A DNA stretch of 64,000 nucleotides from Gambelia wislizenii. Its lineage: Eukaryota > Chordata > Lepidosauria > Squamata > Crotaphytidae. The stretch is from positions 441,184,687-441,248,686 of the forward strand of contig JAUMIR010000001.1 of the NCBI GenBank assembly GCA_030847615.1, in the 5' to 3' direction. Below, in pieces: positions 35,506 through 46,929 of the stretch. Positions within the stretch are counted from its first letter, which is position 1, and the number at the start of each line of letters is the position of its first letter. The position numbers and the translations under genes were made by a program. The notes under the pieces are model-generated. The model worked only from the letters and a program-made list of their open reading frames with translations. It made no database searches and was not told the DNA's origin.

Positions 35506-36038
35506 TCAACCCCAGTTCCAGGACACCAGGGCCGGCGGCGCTAAGTGCTGGTAAGCGGGGAACAGGCTCAGGGAGGCGGCCTGAGGAAAGGGCGGGTAGC
35601 TCCCGGGGAGGCCGAGCGCCGCCTGGGCGCCCCCACCGCCGTAGTCCTGCCCCGTGGGGGCGGCGGTGCCGCTGCAGCTTTGGCAGGCCTTGCCGTCCCT
35701 GACCAGCACGGGCACCACCACCCTGCGCAGGAGCGGCGGCGGCGCCCCCTCGCTGGCGCCCCCTCCCCCGGCCCGCTCGCCGCCCTTGGCCCGCTTCATC
35801 TTGTAGCGGTGGTTCTGGAACCAGATCTTGACCTGGGTGGGCGTCAGGCGGAGCAAGTGGGCCAGCTGCTCCCGCTCCGGCGCAGACAGGTAGCGCTGTT
35901 GCCGGAACCGCCGCTCCAGCGCCAGCGTCTGCGCCTTGGAGAACAGGACGCGCCGCTTCTTCTTCTTCTCCTCGTCCTCCTCCTCGGCTGCCGCGGAGGC
36001 CGGGTGCGTCCTGCTCTCTGCGCCGCTCTCGTCGGAAG
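35506..36038 (-). CDS. NKX2-8: NKX2-8 exon 2 (homeodomain, NK2-SD, C-terminus)
   Basis: Second coding exon of the NK2-class homeobox transcription factor NKX2-8, a nuclear DNA-binding regulator active downstream of Shh in ventral midline and pharyngeal tissues. It encodes residues 58-234 and ends in TGA. Residues 59-81 are Ser/Ala-rich then acidic. The homeodomain is 83-142, with WFQN (helix 3) and tyrosine at homeodomain position 54, the NK2 hallmark. The NK2-specific motif [15 protein letters not shown] is at 162-176. The C-terminus [15 protein letters not shown] closely resembles the SWNW end of mammalian NKX2-8, which separates it from NKX2-1, 2-2 and 2-5. The acceptor TCTCTCTTAG lies just upstream, and joining in phase 1 gives YLSSDES, as in the mammalian protein. 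Odd: alanine at homeodomain position 15, normally glutamate. Total length 234, close to the family (about 239 in human). Confidence 0.95.
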
Positions 36039-36160
36039 CTAAGAGAGACACACAGGATTGGGGGAGAGAGAGAGAGAGAGAGAGAGGAAACAGGCCGGTT
36101 AGTTCCGATTTGGAAACCTCCTTTTGCGAAGCTCAGCAAATTTGAAACTAAAAGAAATAT

Positions 36161-36747
36161 TGTTGGAAAATATAGTTTGCAGTCCAATAAGTGGAAATGG
36201 TTCTGCTATTGAAGGGTTAACTGAGAAGCCATATAAGATGAGCTGATGTAACTTCCTGAAGTTTTGCTATTGGGGAATCTGGGATGAAGGGGAGTGTCTG
36301 AGTTTCCTTCTTTGTTCCAGAAGCCATGATCCTTTAACAAACCACATGCCCTTTGAACTGAGATGACCCCGAAAGGGGTGTCGTACATTGTAACAATGTA
36401 GTTTCAAAGTATTTTGAACTAGTTTTAGTTTGTTTTGATGAAGTTTTTGTTCCTGCCAAGAATGAGCTCTCTAAACTGTGAGTAAAGATGCTTTTGTACT
36501 TTTTAAACTAACTTTTGGGTCTTGAGTGGTTATTTTGCTAGTTAAACAACTTGGGAAAAGAAAAAGGGTGTTTGGTTATTTAACAAGCTATGTATGCTAA
36601 CATTCTGACTCTAGATGCTGCTACGTTAACATTAAACTCTGCTAAACTGGCTGTATTCTCCACTAACGTGTGAAGTACAGTGTGGATGTTTAAACAGGGA
36701 CAACATACCCTGATATTTTAAACAGTGTATTTTTACACATTCCAATA
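36161..36747 (+). mobile_element. Copia-type solo LTR near the splice acceptor
   Basis: Starts TGTTGGAAAATATAG and ends TTCCAATA, the same terminal form as the 3' LTR of the copia at 41989. A perfect 5-bp duplication AATAT flanks it (36156-36160 and 36748-36752). Its edge is only 122 bp upstream of the exon 2 acceptor. Orientation is opposite to NKX2-8. Confidence 0.8.
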
Positions 36748-36974
36748 AATATAAAGGAAACGGGGATTGATAAAAATGCATGGTATAAATTCATGCTTCC
36801 GTTCTGACCCACCAATGGCACCACCTTTGGAAGTGGGATTGCATGCTCCTGTGCAGCAACAGGCTATGCTGATAGCAGCAGTGCTGCTAATAGGGTCTCC
36901 TATGGCAGACAGGCTTTTGCTGAGGAGCCAGACTCAATGTGCCAAACATCTACTAGGCAGCTGCATTAGAGGAG

Positions 36975-36992
36975 TGTGTGTGTGTGTGTGTG
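36975..36992 (+). repeat. (GT)n microsatellite
   Basis: Short GT run next to the 5' end of the copia element. Confidence 0.9.
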
Positions 36993-37370
36993 GTTGGCAT
37001 GTTGAAACCTTAGCATGGAATACACAAGTTTCTTTGTTCTGACAGAGGAGCCAGGAAGAGGCTTCTCTTCTCCACTCTCTTTTATCTTTTAAGATAGAGC
37101 TCATCTTAGCTAAAGCTCTTCTAGCAGACAGCATGTAGAAATGTATTTTACTTCATTGCTTGCATAGCCTAAGATGACCGTACCTGTGTATTTCCATGCA
37201 CAAGAATTTTGGTAAGTAAATTACCTTTTATACTTCTAAGGAAGACTAAGTTTGTTTTATTCTCTACTAGAGTGTGTGAAAGAGGGGCAAGGTTGGCTTA
37301 ACTGTTGTTCTCAATATAAAACCTTCTGCTAAATGCCTGCTATTTTGCTCTGCTACTGAGATACAAATCT

Positions 37371-37553
37371 CATAGAATCGTAGAATTGTAGAGTTGGAAG
37401 AGACTACGAGGGCCATCCAGTCCAACCCCCTGCCACGCAAGAAATCACGATCAAAGCATCCCCAACAGATGGCCATCCAGCCTCTGTTTAAAGACCTCCA
37501 AGGAAGAAGATCCCACCATACTCCGAGGGAATGTGTTCCACCACCGAACAATA
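37371..37553 (-). mobile_element. CR1 fragment inside copia 5' LTR
   Basis: Reversed CR1 3' end (AGAATCGTAGAATTGTAGAG, CCATCCAGTCCAACCCCCTG) placed between CAAATCTC and AATTATATTAAATT, which are contiguous in the 3' LTR. It is therefore younger than the copia insertion. Confidence 0.9.
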
Positions 37554-37597
37554 GAAATTATTAAATTTCTATTCTCAATTATATTAAATTTCCAACA

Positions 37598-37611
37598 GGT
37601 TATGGGCCCAG
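37598..37611 (+). promoter_or_regulatory. Copia primer-binding site (initiator tRNA-Met anticodon arm)
   Basis: GGTTATGGGCCCAG directly follows the 5' LTR. It is complementary to the anticodon stem-loop of vertebrate initiator tRNA-Met (CTGGGCCCATAACC), i.e. an internal site rather than the tRNA 3' end. Priming by a half initiator tRNA is the known mode of Drosophila copia. Confidence 0.8.
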
Positions 37612-40600
37612 AGTTTTATTGGGAGCAGTTAGCCAGATTTTTTGGGGGTTTGTTATTTTTGTGTACTTTGAAAGCATTTGTTCTTCCACTCCTGCCCTGC
37701 AAATCACAAAGTAGCTAAAAGAGAGATTTCTTTTTTTTTTTTTGAGCTACCTTGTTTTGAAATGCAAGTGCAGAAAGGTGCTTTTAACAGAAAGGAATTT
37801 AGCCAGAAGACCAATTGTACTGACTAATAATTACTCACAATGGAGATTAAGTATGGAAATTTTATTTTTAGCTCAGAATGTTTATCAATGCTTTGAACAA
37901 GAAAGACCCTCACAGGAAGCTAGATTAGAGCTTTGGTTGAGAAAAGATGCAGTAGCAAAACACTTTATTCTAAATAGTTTAAATGATGGGCAATTTGTTT
38001 ACATAAGAGACAATTCTACAACAAAGGAAATGATGACTGAGTTTAAGGAAACCTATACCTTTACTTATGTGAAGTCTCAGTCAATTTACATCAGGGAGCT
38101 AATGAATTTAAAGCTGAATTCCAAACAGAATTGTGAAGCTCACATTTCTAAACTGATAATGTTGTCTGAAAAATTGGATTTTCATGGTTTCACTGTAACT
38201 GAACAACAAAAAGTGCAATTTCTTACTCGAACCCTAGGCAGACAATTTGATTCTTTTATATCTGTGCTAGAGGGCATGCAAAATATCAGTTTTGATGAAG
38301 CCTTAAATTGCCTGAGAATAGAATGCATTGACCACAGAGGTCTTACTCAGAGCTTTGCTAAGACTGAGAATGGATCAAATTACATGATTGTAGTAGAGCA
38401 GAGGAAAGGCTCCACCCAGGAACCAATCAGAGGTTCACTATTTCAATTGTAATTAAAAGGGGCATGTTGCTAATTTTCTACCTACCCAAATACATTTCCA
38501 GCCAATGGCAGCTCTCCTGCTACTGACCCGAGAAGGCAGAATGAGAAGGCTGAACTTAAAAGCAAGCCTCAATTAGGATCACAGGAAAGGAAATATCTTA
38601 TTTTGAACAACAAAGCCTTAGCAGTTGATAACCACAAACAGAAATCAGAATTTGTGTTGTGGATTCTGGATGTACCAGTCAAAGTACATTTAATTATGCT
38701 AATTTTATTGAAATGAATAAAGACATGAAAGGCATTATGCAGACTGCTGATGGGTATGGGTTGCCCTTTCAGGAATCTGGACAATGTGTTTTAAATTGTG
38801 TACTGCCAAACGAAAGTATGCAGCATGTGGCAGATGACATTCTTTTCATTCCTGAATTGCAGTGCAATATGCTGAGTGTATCGGCCCTAGATAAGAAAGG
38901 ACTTTCAGTACTTTTTGAAAAAGAAATGTACAAGGTATATACAGATGATACTGTGTATGTTCAAGCATTTTAAAATAATGGTATCTATGAGTTAAGTCTT
39001 TCAGGTCAACAAGTAAATATGGCTCAAGCAAAGGTGGATGGAGCCAGCATGAATGAAGCCAGAATTGACTTATGGCATAAATGCTTTGCACGTCATGACA
39101 AGAGGCCCGCCCTTCAACTACAGGATCAGAATTTGGCCACAGGTATCAAAGTAAAACCACAAAGCAATGACAATGCTAACAGGTGCATAGTTTGTGCTGA
39201 ACAGAAAGCAGTCGGACCTTCATTCATACAAGGACTGAAAAGAGATCCACTAGGGTCATGGATCTGATACACAGTGACTTATGTGGTCTATTTAATGTGC
39301 CTTCACTAGGAGGAAATAGATATGCTTTAATCTTTCTGGATGATTTTTCAAGGTAGTGTGTCACCTATCTACTGAAAGAGAAGAGTGAAACCCATGAGAT
39401 GCTTCTGAAGTACATTGTCATGGTGAGAAACAAGTTTGAAAGACTCCCAAAGGCCATTTTTTTCAGATTGTGGAGATGAGTACCTCTCAAACCACACACA
39501 AACTTTTCTGGAAGAGCTTGGCATACAGCACATGACTAGTATTCCTTACACTGCAGTGTAAAATGGGATATTTGAGAGGAAGCTCAGATCTCTCCTGGAG
39601 ATGACAAAGTGTATGTTGGCTGAAACCCACTTACCCAGCAGACTGTAGGGCGATGCCTTTGCAACTGCAACTTATCACCAGAACAGATTGCCAACCAAAA
39701 GCATACACAAACACCATTTCAGATGTGGCATGGCAGAATGCCAGACATGAATCAAATCAGAACATTTGGAAGCACAGCATATGCTTACATTCCTAACCAA
39801 AAGAGATGCAAGCTAAATGCCAAATCAGAACAAACTATCTTGACTGGCTATGAACATTCAAGCAAAGGTGATAGAGTGATGAAGTTAAAGGCTGGTGAAG
39901 TTACTGCTAGACATGTAGTTTATTTTGATGAATCTAGCAGAATTGACAAAAGAGGAACTGTAATAGATTTTCCAGAGGAAGAAGATATTGCACTTGACCT
40001 CTTGGAAGAAGAGGATGCTATGTCTGAATTCCTGGAACCACAGTTTGAACATCTCATGACAATACCAATGTATGAGATGGATGATGATGCAAGGAATGAG
40101 CCAGACACAGAGAGTACACCATCAGAAGGAGGTGCAGATGGAGATGACATGATGACTGGACAGGAAGATGCTGCAGAGACAGAACAGAGTCCAGAACAGG
40201 TTCCCAGATACTCACTGTGATCCAACAGAGGTGTATCACCTGTCCGCTTTTCCTACCTTGCAACATCAGTGTTACCCAAAGAACCAACAAAGATAAGAAG
40301 AAATTGAGCAGATGCCTGCAGATGAGGCAGCTCAAGTTGTAAAACCTAGCACCATAAGGTTACTTCTAAGTGTGGCTGCTTCTAAACAGATGAATATCAG
40401 ACATGTTAATGTGAAAGCAGCTAGAGCCTAGAATGAGAAACTAGACAAAATGATGGAGGGTTTAGGCTTCAAAGCAGGAGAAGTAGACCCATGTTTATAC
40501 ACTAGAACCAAAGATGGACATTCAACCTTGATCTTGACTTGTGTTGATGACTTGATCATAGCTACTCGAAGAGATGAAGATTACAAGGAAATTGTACACA

Positions 40601-41989
40601 ATTTGTACAAAGAAGATGAATTGAAAAAAAATTGGAAAATGCTACATACTACTTAGGCATACAGATTCAAAGAGAAGAAGATGGTTCTTCTCTACTATGT
40701 CAAAGACAGAAGATTATTGAACTTTTAGAAACTCTTGGAATGTAAGATGCATACAGTGTGGGAACCCCCATGGTAACAAGACTTTATCAAAAATGATGAG
40801 GAAAGTAAACCTCTACCAAAGAATACAATGCATAGAGCAGTGATTGGAAAGCTTCTGTACTTAGCCACAAATACGAGACCTGATATAGCTTATGCTGTAG
40901 GAATTCTAAGCAGAAAATTCCTACTGCTTGAACCAACCAAGAAGGCTTAGACTGTAGTGAAAAGACTTGCCAGATATTTAAAAGGCACTATGGACTTTCA
41001 GTTAAAGCTACCAGCTAGCAATGATCCAAGCCTTGTTTGGTCCACAGATGCTGACTGGGCGGGAGATCATGCAAGTTCACTTTCTACCAGTAGTTACTTA
41101 TTTTTGTATGGAAATGGGTCTATCTCTTGGGCCAGCCGGGAGCAAAAACTTGTAGCACTCTCTTCTACTGAATCAGAGTATATATCTGCATCAGAAGCCT
41201 GTAGAGAAATGTTATGACTTGATCAATTGTTGATTAGTTTTGAAATAAGTGAGCAGAAAGCAATTCAACTTTTTGAGGACAGCCAGAGTTGCATTAGGCT
41301 ATCTCAAGAGAAGAAGATAACATCACGCAACAAGCATATTACAACCAGATATCACAGTGTTTGTGACATGGTGATGAAGGCATGATCAAGATGATCTTCT
41401 TTCCCACAACTGAGATGACAGTTGATATTTTGACTAAACCATTTCCCAGAGATTGCTTTGAGAACCTGTGTGTCAAGATGGGACTTCAAGGGCTTTGCAT
41501 GCCAGGTTGAGAAGGGGTGTTTGAATATTGCAACCTTTGCATGTAATGGGCTACATGGCAGTTAAGGGGTTAAAACTGCATGTAAGGGGGCACTCTATAG
41601 GTAATTTCCTGTTTGTCTGTTTTAAAAGTACACAAGTTTCTTTGTTCTGAGAGAGCAGCTACAAGGATGCATCTCTTCTCCACTCTCTTTTCTTTTATCT
41701 TTTAAGATGGAGCTCATCTTAGCTAGAGCTCTTCTAGTGGACAGCATGTATATTTTACTTCATTGCTTGCCTATCCTAAGATGACTATACCTGTGTATTT
41801 CCATGCACAAGAACCTCAGTAAGTAAATTACTTTTTGTACTTCTAAAGAAGACAAAGTTTGTTTTATTCTCTGCTAGAGTGTGTGAAAGAGGGCTTAACT
41901 GTTGTTCTCAATATAAAACCTTCTGCTAAATGAGTGTTATTTTGCTCTGCTACTGAGATACAAATCTCAATTATATTAAATTCCCAATA

Positions 41990-42945
41990 TGTGAGACACT
42001 GGTGGAAGATCTCTCAGAGAACCCTGTGGCGCCCTAGCTATCCCTTGTTAGTACTGTGCAGAAGGGGACATGGTAAACCCCTTTTGAATGTCTTTTACCA
42101 CAAAAACCCTATGATGAGACAATCCAAAATACAATCAGATACAGTAGTGTCCAATGTAAGACTCCCAGGTCAGATAGCACTCAATGAGCTACTGGGGTAG
42201 GGCAGAGGACAACTACTTCTGCTGCTAATGACATGGCTGGACTCAAGCCAAGAAAGGGAAGTCGGAAGCTGCACAACTCATATTGTAGGAACATGTAGGA
42301 ATATGAGAAGCATTAATCATGGAAAGCTACACATGTTAAAACAAGGAATGTAACATATAAACATTGCAATACTTGGGGTGAGCAAGCTAAAATGGACATG
42401 AAAGGGTCATTTTGGGTCAGATAATTACATAGTGTTTTACTCAGGAAATGAAATGTCAGGGAAAATAGGTGTTGTGATCAGAAAAGCTATGCCCCCCCTT
42501 TGGATAATTTTAATCACCAGGCAAAAGCACCAGCTAGTCTTGTTAAGAAGTTGTAAATCTGTCAATTGGTGCCTGTATTTCGTTTTGCCTCTCAAGGCTA
42601 GATAAGCAGAAATGAGAGTAGTTTACTTTCATTTCTCTTGGAGGAGGCTTAATGTTTTGAAAGAATTTCATTATATAAGCAAGGGAGGGATTTTGGTGGT
42701 ATGCGATGCAGGACTCCATCTTTCCCTGTTAGTTTTGAAGAAGCCTTTGGAAGACACAGAAGCAGGGATGAAGGCTTTCTGTATTTTATTTTTGACTTGT
42801 TAATTTTACAATAAAAGCCATGAAAGACTTTAGCCTTTATTGAATTTCTTACCAGAGATATGCAAGTTTTTGCCCAAAGCCCACATCTTTTGCTGCACAC
42901 TCTGAAACATTCTCACTGCTTTGTTAAGCAGAGTGGGAACGGACA
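41990..42945. other. Intronic, nothing recognised
   Basis: Between the copia and BovB elements. No repeat or exon recognised. Confidence 0.5.
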
Positions 42946-45025
42946 TTGTATTTTCTACAACATGAAAATCTAAGAAGAAATGGGGTGGCATTTATAGTGA
43001 GGAGAGATGCAGCAAAAGCAGTCCAAGGATATAGGACATTTTCAGACACCCCTTACCATGCAAGCAGCCTCTGGAGCAGTAACGAGGCTGCTGCACGGCA
43101 GGGTGTCCATTTTGGACGACGCCATCCCTCTCTCGGCATCGTCCGTGACTATTCCGGCTAGCATTGAAGGAGGCCGTGCTATTTTTCACTCATGGAAGCT
43201 GTCCGTGAGTAAAAAATAGCGTGGCCGCCTTCAATGCTAGCCGGAACAGCCACGGACGATGCCGAGAGAGGGACGACGTTGTCCAAAATGGACCCCTTGC
43301 TGCACAGCAGCCTCGTTACTGCTCCGGAGGCTGCTTGCGCGGCAAGGGGCATCTGAAAATGTCCTTAATGCAAAGTTTGACTGAATCATGTCAATTAGAC
43401 ATCAAGGAAAACCCATCAATAACTTAATCCAAGTTTATACTCCAGTTACAGAAGCAAAACAAGAAATTTAAATATTCTATGCTGGAATCTAGGAAGAAAT
43501 TGATACCACACCAAAACAGGACTTCTTGTTAATCATAGGTGACCGGAATGCAAAAATAAGGAACAGAGCAAATCAAAAGAGTGTTGGCCTAGTATCAAGA
43601 AATGAAACAGGAAAGCAATTAATTTAATTTTTCAAGCCCAACATCACAAACACATTCTTCAAGCAACCAAAGAGGTGACTGTATACATGAAAATCACCTG
43701 ATGGCCAATACAGAAATCAAATAGACTGCATAACTAAAAGCAGAAGATGGAGAAGCTCCATCCTCTCTGCAAAAACAAGACCAGGAGCAGATTGTGGCAC
43801 AGACCATGAACTACTAATTTCAAAAATGAGAGTAAAGCTAAATAAGAACACTAAACCAACCATCCATGCTAAAATACAACTTGAAGAATATCCCAGCCAT
43901 ATTTAATGCAGAAAATAGATTTGCACAATTAACCCTAATTGACTGAGAACCAGAACAACTCTGGACTGAAATGAGGGACTTTGTCAGGGAGGAATGCAAA
44001 AAGAAAGAGAAGCCTCAATGGATGACAGAGAGATGAAACTGTTCAAGCAGTTAAGGACAGATGAGACGCAAAAGTATAAGGTGACAGAAACAGAGTCAGA
44101 ACCCTGAATGCAACTGTTCAACAACTTGTGCACGGGGACAAGGGGAACTCTTATAACAATCAATGCAGAGAAATAGAAGATAACAAAAAAGGAAGAACAA
44201 GAGACAATCTTTCAGAAGATCCAAGAAATCAAATGGAAATTTAAACCAAAAGTGGGGATGCTCTCCAACTTGCAGGGTAGTACATTACATGACCAAGTTT
44301 TTTAAAAAGATGATGGAAACAATACATTAAAGAACTATATAAAAGAGATGAAAATATGACAGTCTTATTTGAGGGAGAACCATATAAAGACAAACCTCCA
44401 ATTTTAGAAAGTGAAGTAGAAGGTGCACTCAAAGCACTTCGGAGAAATAAATCACCAGGAACAGATGATATACCAATAGAGCTGTTTCAAGCTACAGAGA
44501 CAGAATCTATTCTAGTTCTAATTAAAACCTGTTAACTGATATGGAAAACAAAACAATAGTCCACAAAGTGAAAATGCTCAATATACATTCCAATCCCCAA
44601 GAAAGGGGACACCAGTTATTGCAGTAACCACAGAAACATTGCATTAATTGCCCATGCAAGCAAATTGATGCTCAAAATTTTACAGCAAAGACTCTTACCA
44701 TATATGGAATGAGAAATGCCAGATGCCCAAGCTAGGTTTAGGAAAGGAAGAGGCATTTGGGGTCATGTTGTAAACACAGCTGCCACCAGGACAGAATAAG
44801 GAGAAACTGAATGATTTCCAGTTGGCAAGGGTGTCAGGCAAAGCGTCTCTGTTTAACTTGTATGCTGCCTATGATGCCTAAAGTAAAATTAGACTCCTAG
44901 AAAGGAGGCATGAAACTTAGAGGAAGGAACATCAGCAGTTTAAGATATGCAGATGACACCATACTACTAGCAGAAAATAGCATAGACTTGGAAAGATTAC
45001 TGAAAAAGTCAAGGAAAGTCCCTAA
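42946..45025 (+). mobile_element. BovB (RTE) LINE, decayed
   Basis: Sense remnants in order: HENLRRNGVAFIV (start of endonuclease), then after the nested MITE SIRHQGKP, IQVYTPVTEA, SPDGQYRNQID and TRPGADCGTDHELL-type sequence near 43780 (apurinic-type endonuclease), then the RT region with NKSPGTDDIPIELFQ near 44449 and RYADDTILLAE near 44940. Many stops and frameshifts. The 3' end is missing after about 45025. Confidence 0.85.
43034..43364. mobile_element. Foldback MITE, Harbinger-like, in BovB
   Basis: Ends GGACATTTTCAGA and TCTGAAAATGTCC match the element at 22498-22663, and the centre TTTTTCACTCATGGAAG matches too. The whole 331 bp is an inverted repeat with arms of about 155 bp. Flanks are ATA and TTA. 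The arms between ends and centre are GC-rich, unlike the other copy. It interrupts BovB endonuclease coding sequence. Confidence 0.75.
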
Positions 45026-45600
45026 GTTTTTATCTTGTTTTCTTTTGAATCTGGCTGTTTCCAGCTTATTCTGACCTTTGCTGTCCATCCGCAGTCCTGG
45101 AAATTGAGACTAACATTCAAACTGCTTTACTGGTCTTCTGAGCCGCAATTTCTTCCTGCTGGAAGGTGTGCCTTCTAAAGGGAGCTGCACGAGGAGAAGG
45201 AGCTACCCACCCCCGCTGGATGACTGTCCAGAAGCTGCAATCTAAACATCCTTTCTCTTTGTTGAACGCCACGGAAAAGTCAAAGGGATTCAAGCAGACT
45301 GAGAGCAGGCATGATTTTGAACCGCCCCTTATTTCATTTCAGTGACTTGTACAGTTCTGCTATGCCTCGCTCTTCCTCCAACAAAAGTGCCTTGTACTGG
45401 CCTTTCTGTGAATGCCTATTTGAAGAGTTGGGGTATGAGATTATGTTATTTGGGGATTTGTACATTTCGTAGATTTTTAATTTTTAAAAAATTGAAGAGG
45501 GTATTCATAAAACAAGCAGTGTTCTAAATAAACAATGATCCAATGCTGCTTTGAGCCCTAAATTTTGGGAGAAAGGCAGGATATACATTAAATAAATAAT
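45026..45600. other. Intronic, nothing recognised
   Basis: Moderate GC, no recognised repeat or exon. Confidence 0.45.
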
Positions 45601-45688
45601 CGCACCTAGAGTAAACCCATTGGTTTAACAAATTCTCATTGATTCAATGGAACTACTCTAGTGGCCACTAATAATTGGATTTAGACCA
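45601..45688. repeat. Palindromic dispersed repeat, copy 2 of 5
   Basis: Arms around AGAGTAAACCCATTGG and ATTCAATGGAACTACTCTAG, facing each other. Confidence 0.65.
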
Positions 45689-45753
45689 CGGTATTCAGTT
45701 CTATTATACCTCATTATGTATCACACAAACAATATATTAACCCATACAACTAT

Positions 45754-46262
45754 GTGACGAATGTTGCTGTCCTTGAACAAGCAGGGATTACCAGCATTGA
45801 GGCCATGATATTGAGAACACAGCTGCGCTGGGCAGGGCACGTTTCTAGGATGGAGGACCATCGCCTCCCAAAAATACTACTCTACGGTGAACTCGCCACG
45901 GGTCAGCGTGGGAGGGGCGCTCCAAAAAAGCGATACAAGGACTCCCTGAAACAACATCTCAGGCTTGGCCAGATTGATCACCAACGGTGGTCCGCCCTGG
46001 CCTCACATCGGGAGGCATGGAGACGCAATATCCACAATGCTGCAGCCTTATTTGAGAACTCACGACGAACAAGTCTTGAAGAGAAACGACAACGCAGAAA
46101 GAATCACAACCCAAAAACATCACCCAAGGAGACCTTCTGCTGCACTTTTTGCAACCGGACTTGTTTGTCTCGGATTGGCCTTTTTAGTCATCAGCGCGCT
46201 TGCAGAAGGCGCGGGATGAGTCCTTCCTGAATCTTCGTTTGCGAAGAAAAGCCAGAGAATAT
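45754..46262 (+). mobile_element. Non-LTR retrotransposon, ORF2 C-terminus with zinc finger
   Basis: A 158-codon open frame matching the C-terminal end of a family of animal LINE ORF2 proteins: RWAGHVSRMEDHRLPKILLY, RGAPKKRYKDSLKQHL, WSALASHREAWRR, then CCTFCNRTCLSRIGLFSHQR, a C2H2-type finger. The 3' UTR has CCTTCCTGAATCTTCGTTTG. Everything upstream of the last domain is truncated. The clade is not settled by eye (Jockey-superfamily/L2-like is plausible). Related copies are at 54788 and 62736. Confidence 0.8.
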
Positions 46263-46337
46263 TCCATTATATTCATCAAATTACTCGAGTAAATACTCCT
46301 TCCCCTCCCCATAGGACACACACAGGTTTAAATCCTG

Positions 46338-46462
46338 TTGTTAATCCCAACCAGAATAGACCCACTGAATCAGTGAGATTTACCTATGTGTTGGCTCACC
46401 GTTCCATAACAAAGTCAATGGACCTACTCTGGTTGAGAGTAACCAACAAGATGCCAGCCTCA
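46338..46462. repeat. Palindromic dispersed repeat, copy 3 of 5
   Basis: CCAGAATAGACCCACTGAAT faces TCAATGGACCTACTCTGGTT, with the inner block TTTACCTATGTGTTGGCTCA. Confidence 0.75.
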
Positions 46463-46497
46463 GAAAGAGAGATCTGCGTGCATTTTGAATTCCAGGG

Positions 46498-46712
46498 AGA
46501 GTGTGATGTAGTGGTTGAAGTGGAGTGTTGAGCTAGGAGTGTTGAGCTAGTTCAAATCCCCCTGCAGCCAGGGAACCCCACTGAGTGTCCTTGGGCAAGT
46601 CACTGCTCTCTCAGCCTTAGAGGAAAGCAATGGCCAACCTCCTCGGAAGACATCTTGCCAAGAAAAGCTTATGACAGTGTCGCCATAAGTTAGAGTTGGC
46701 TTGAAAGGACGT
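46498..46712 (+). mobile_element. Sauria SINE
   Basis: Head GTGATGTAGTGGTTGAAGTG, B-box-like GTTCAAATCCCC, body CCTTGGGCAAGTCACTGCTC and tail CGCCATAAGTTAGAGTTGG then AACAACA. The head has a short duplication of GTGTTGAGCTAG. Inside the NKX2-8 intron in antisense. Confidence 0.9.
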
Positions 46713-46929
46713 AGTAACAACATCAGCCCCGTCAGTATATTGCACCACGAACAACAAAGACCTGTGAGCCTTTAACGATGGACGGTGGACTCCTATATAC
46801 CTGCCTAACTCAGAAGCAACACTCCATTTTATTGGGTCTTACTCCTGGCTAAGAAGACAGTCTACCGCGAGGGTTACGGGCTGGGTGTTTCCCCTCGAGG
46901 TGCCCAGGGAACCTGTATGATGGAGCAAG

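Larger units (their letters stand above)
37000..41989 (+). mobile_element. Ty1/copia element with two LTRs
   Basis: The most complete copia here. 5' LTR 37000-37597 (internal deletion, CR1 inserted); 3' LTR 41518-41989 (starts TGTTTGAATATTGC, after the purine tract GAGAAGGGG). Between them: gag (about 37808-38452, NYSQWRLSMEILFLAQN of the UBN2 type), protease (VVDSGCTSQS at 38650-38680, catalytic DSG intact), the zinc motif of integrase (LWHKCFARHD, CIVCAEQK), integrase core (IHSDLCGLF near 39275; SDCGDEYLSN near 39465), a C-terminal integrase/linker frame 39723-40220, RT with VDD (TCVDDLIIA near 40540) and RNase H (40957-41217). The N-terminal half of RT is missing around 40410, and stops break the frames. 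Opposite orientation to the host gene. Confidence 0.92.

Noticed and set aside
35198..36187. 329-codon minus frame overlapping NKX2-8 exon 2
   Set aside because: It is an alternative reading of the same GC-rich exon. The homeodomain frame has clear homology and fitting splice sites.
37742..41217. Functional copia polyprotein
   Set aside because: Frames are broken by stops and frameshifts and half of reverse transcriptase is deleted, so the element cannot be autonomous.
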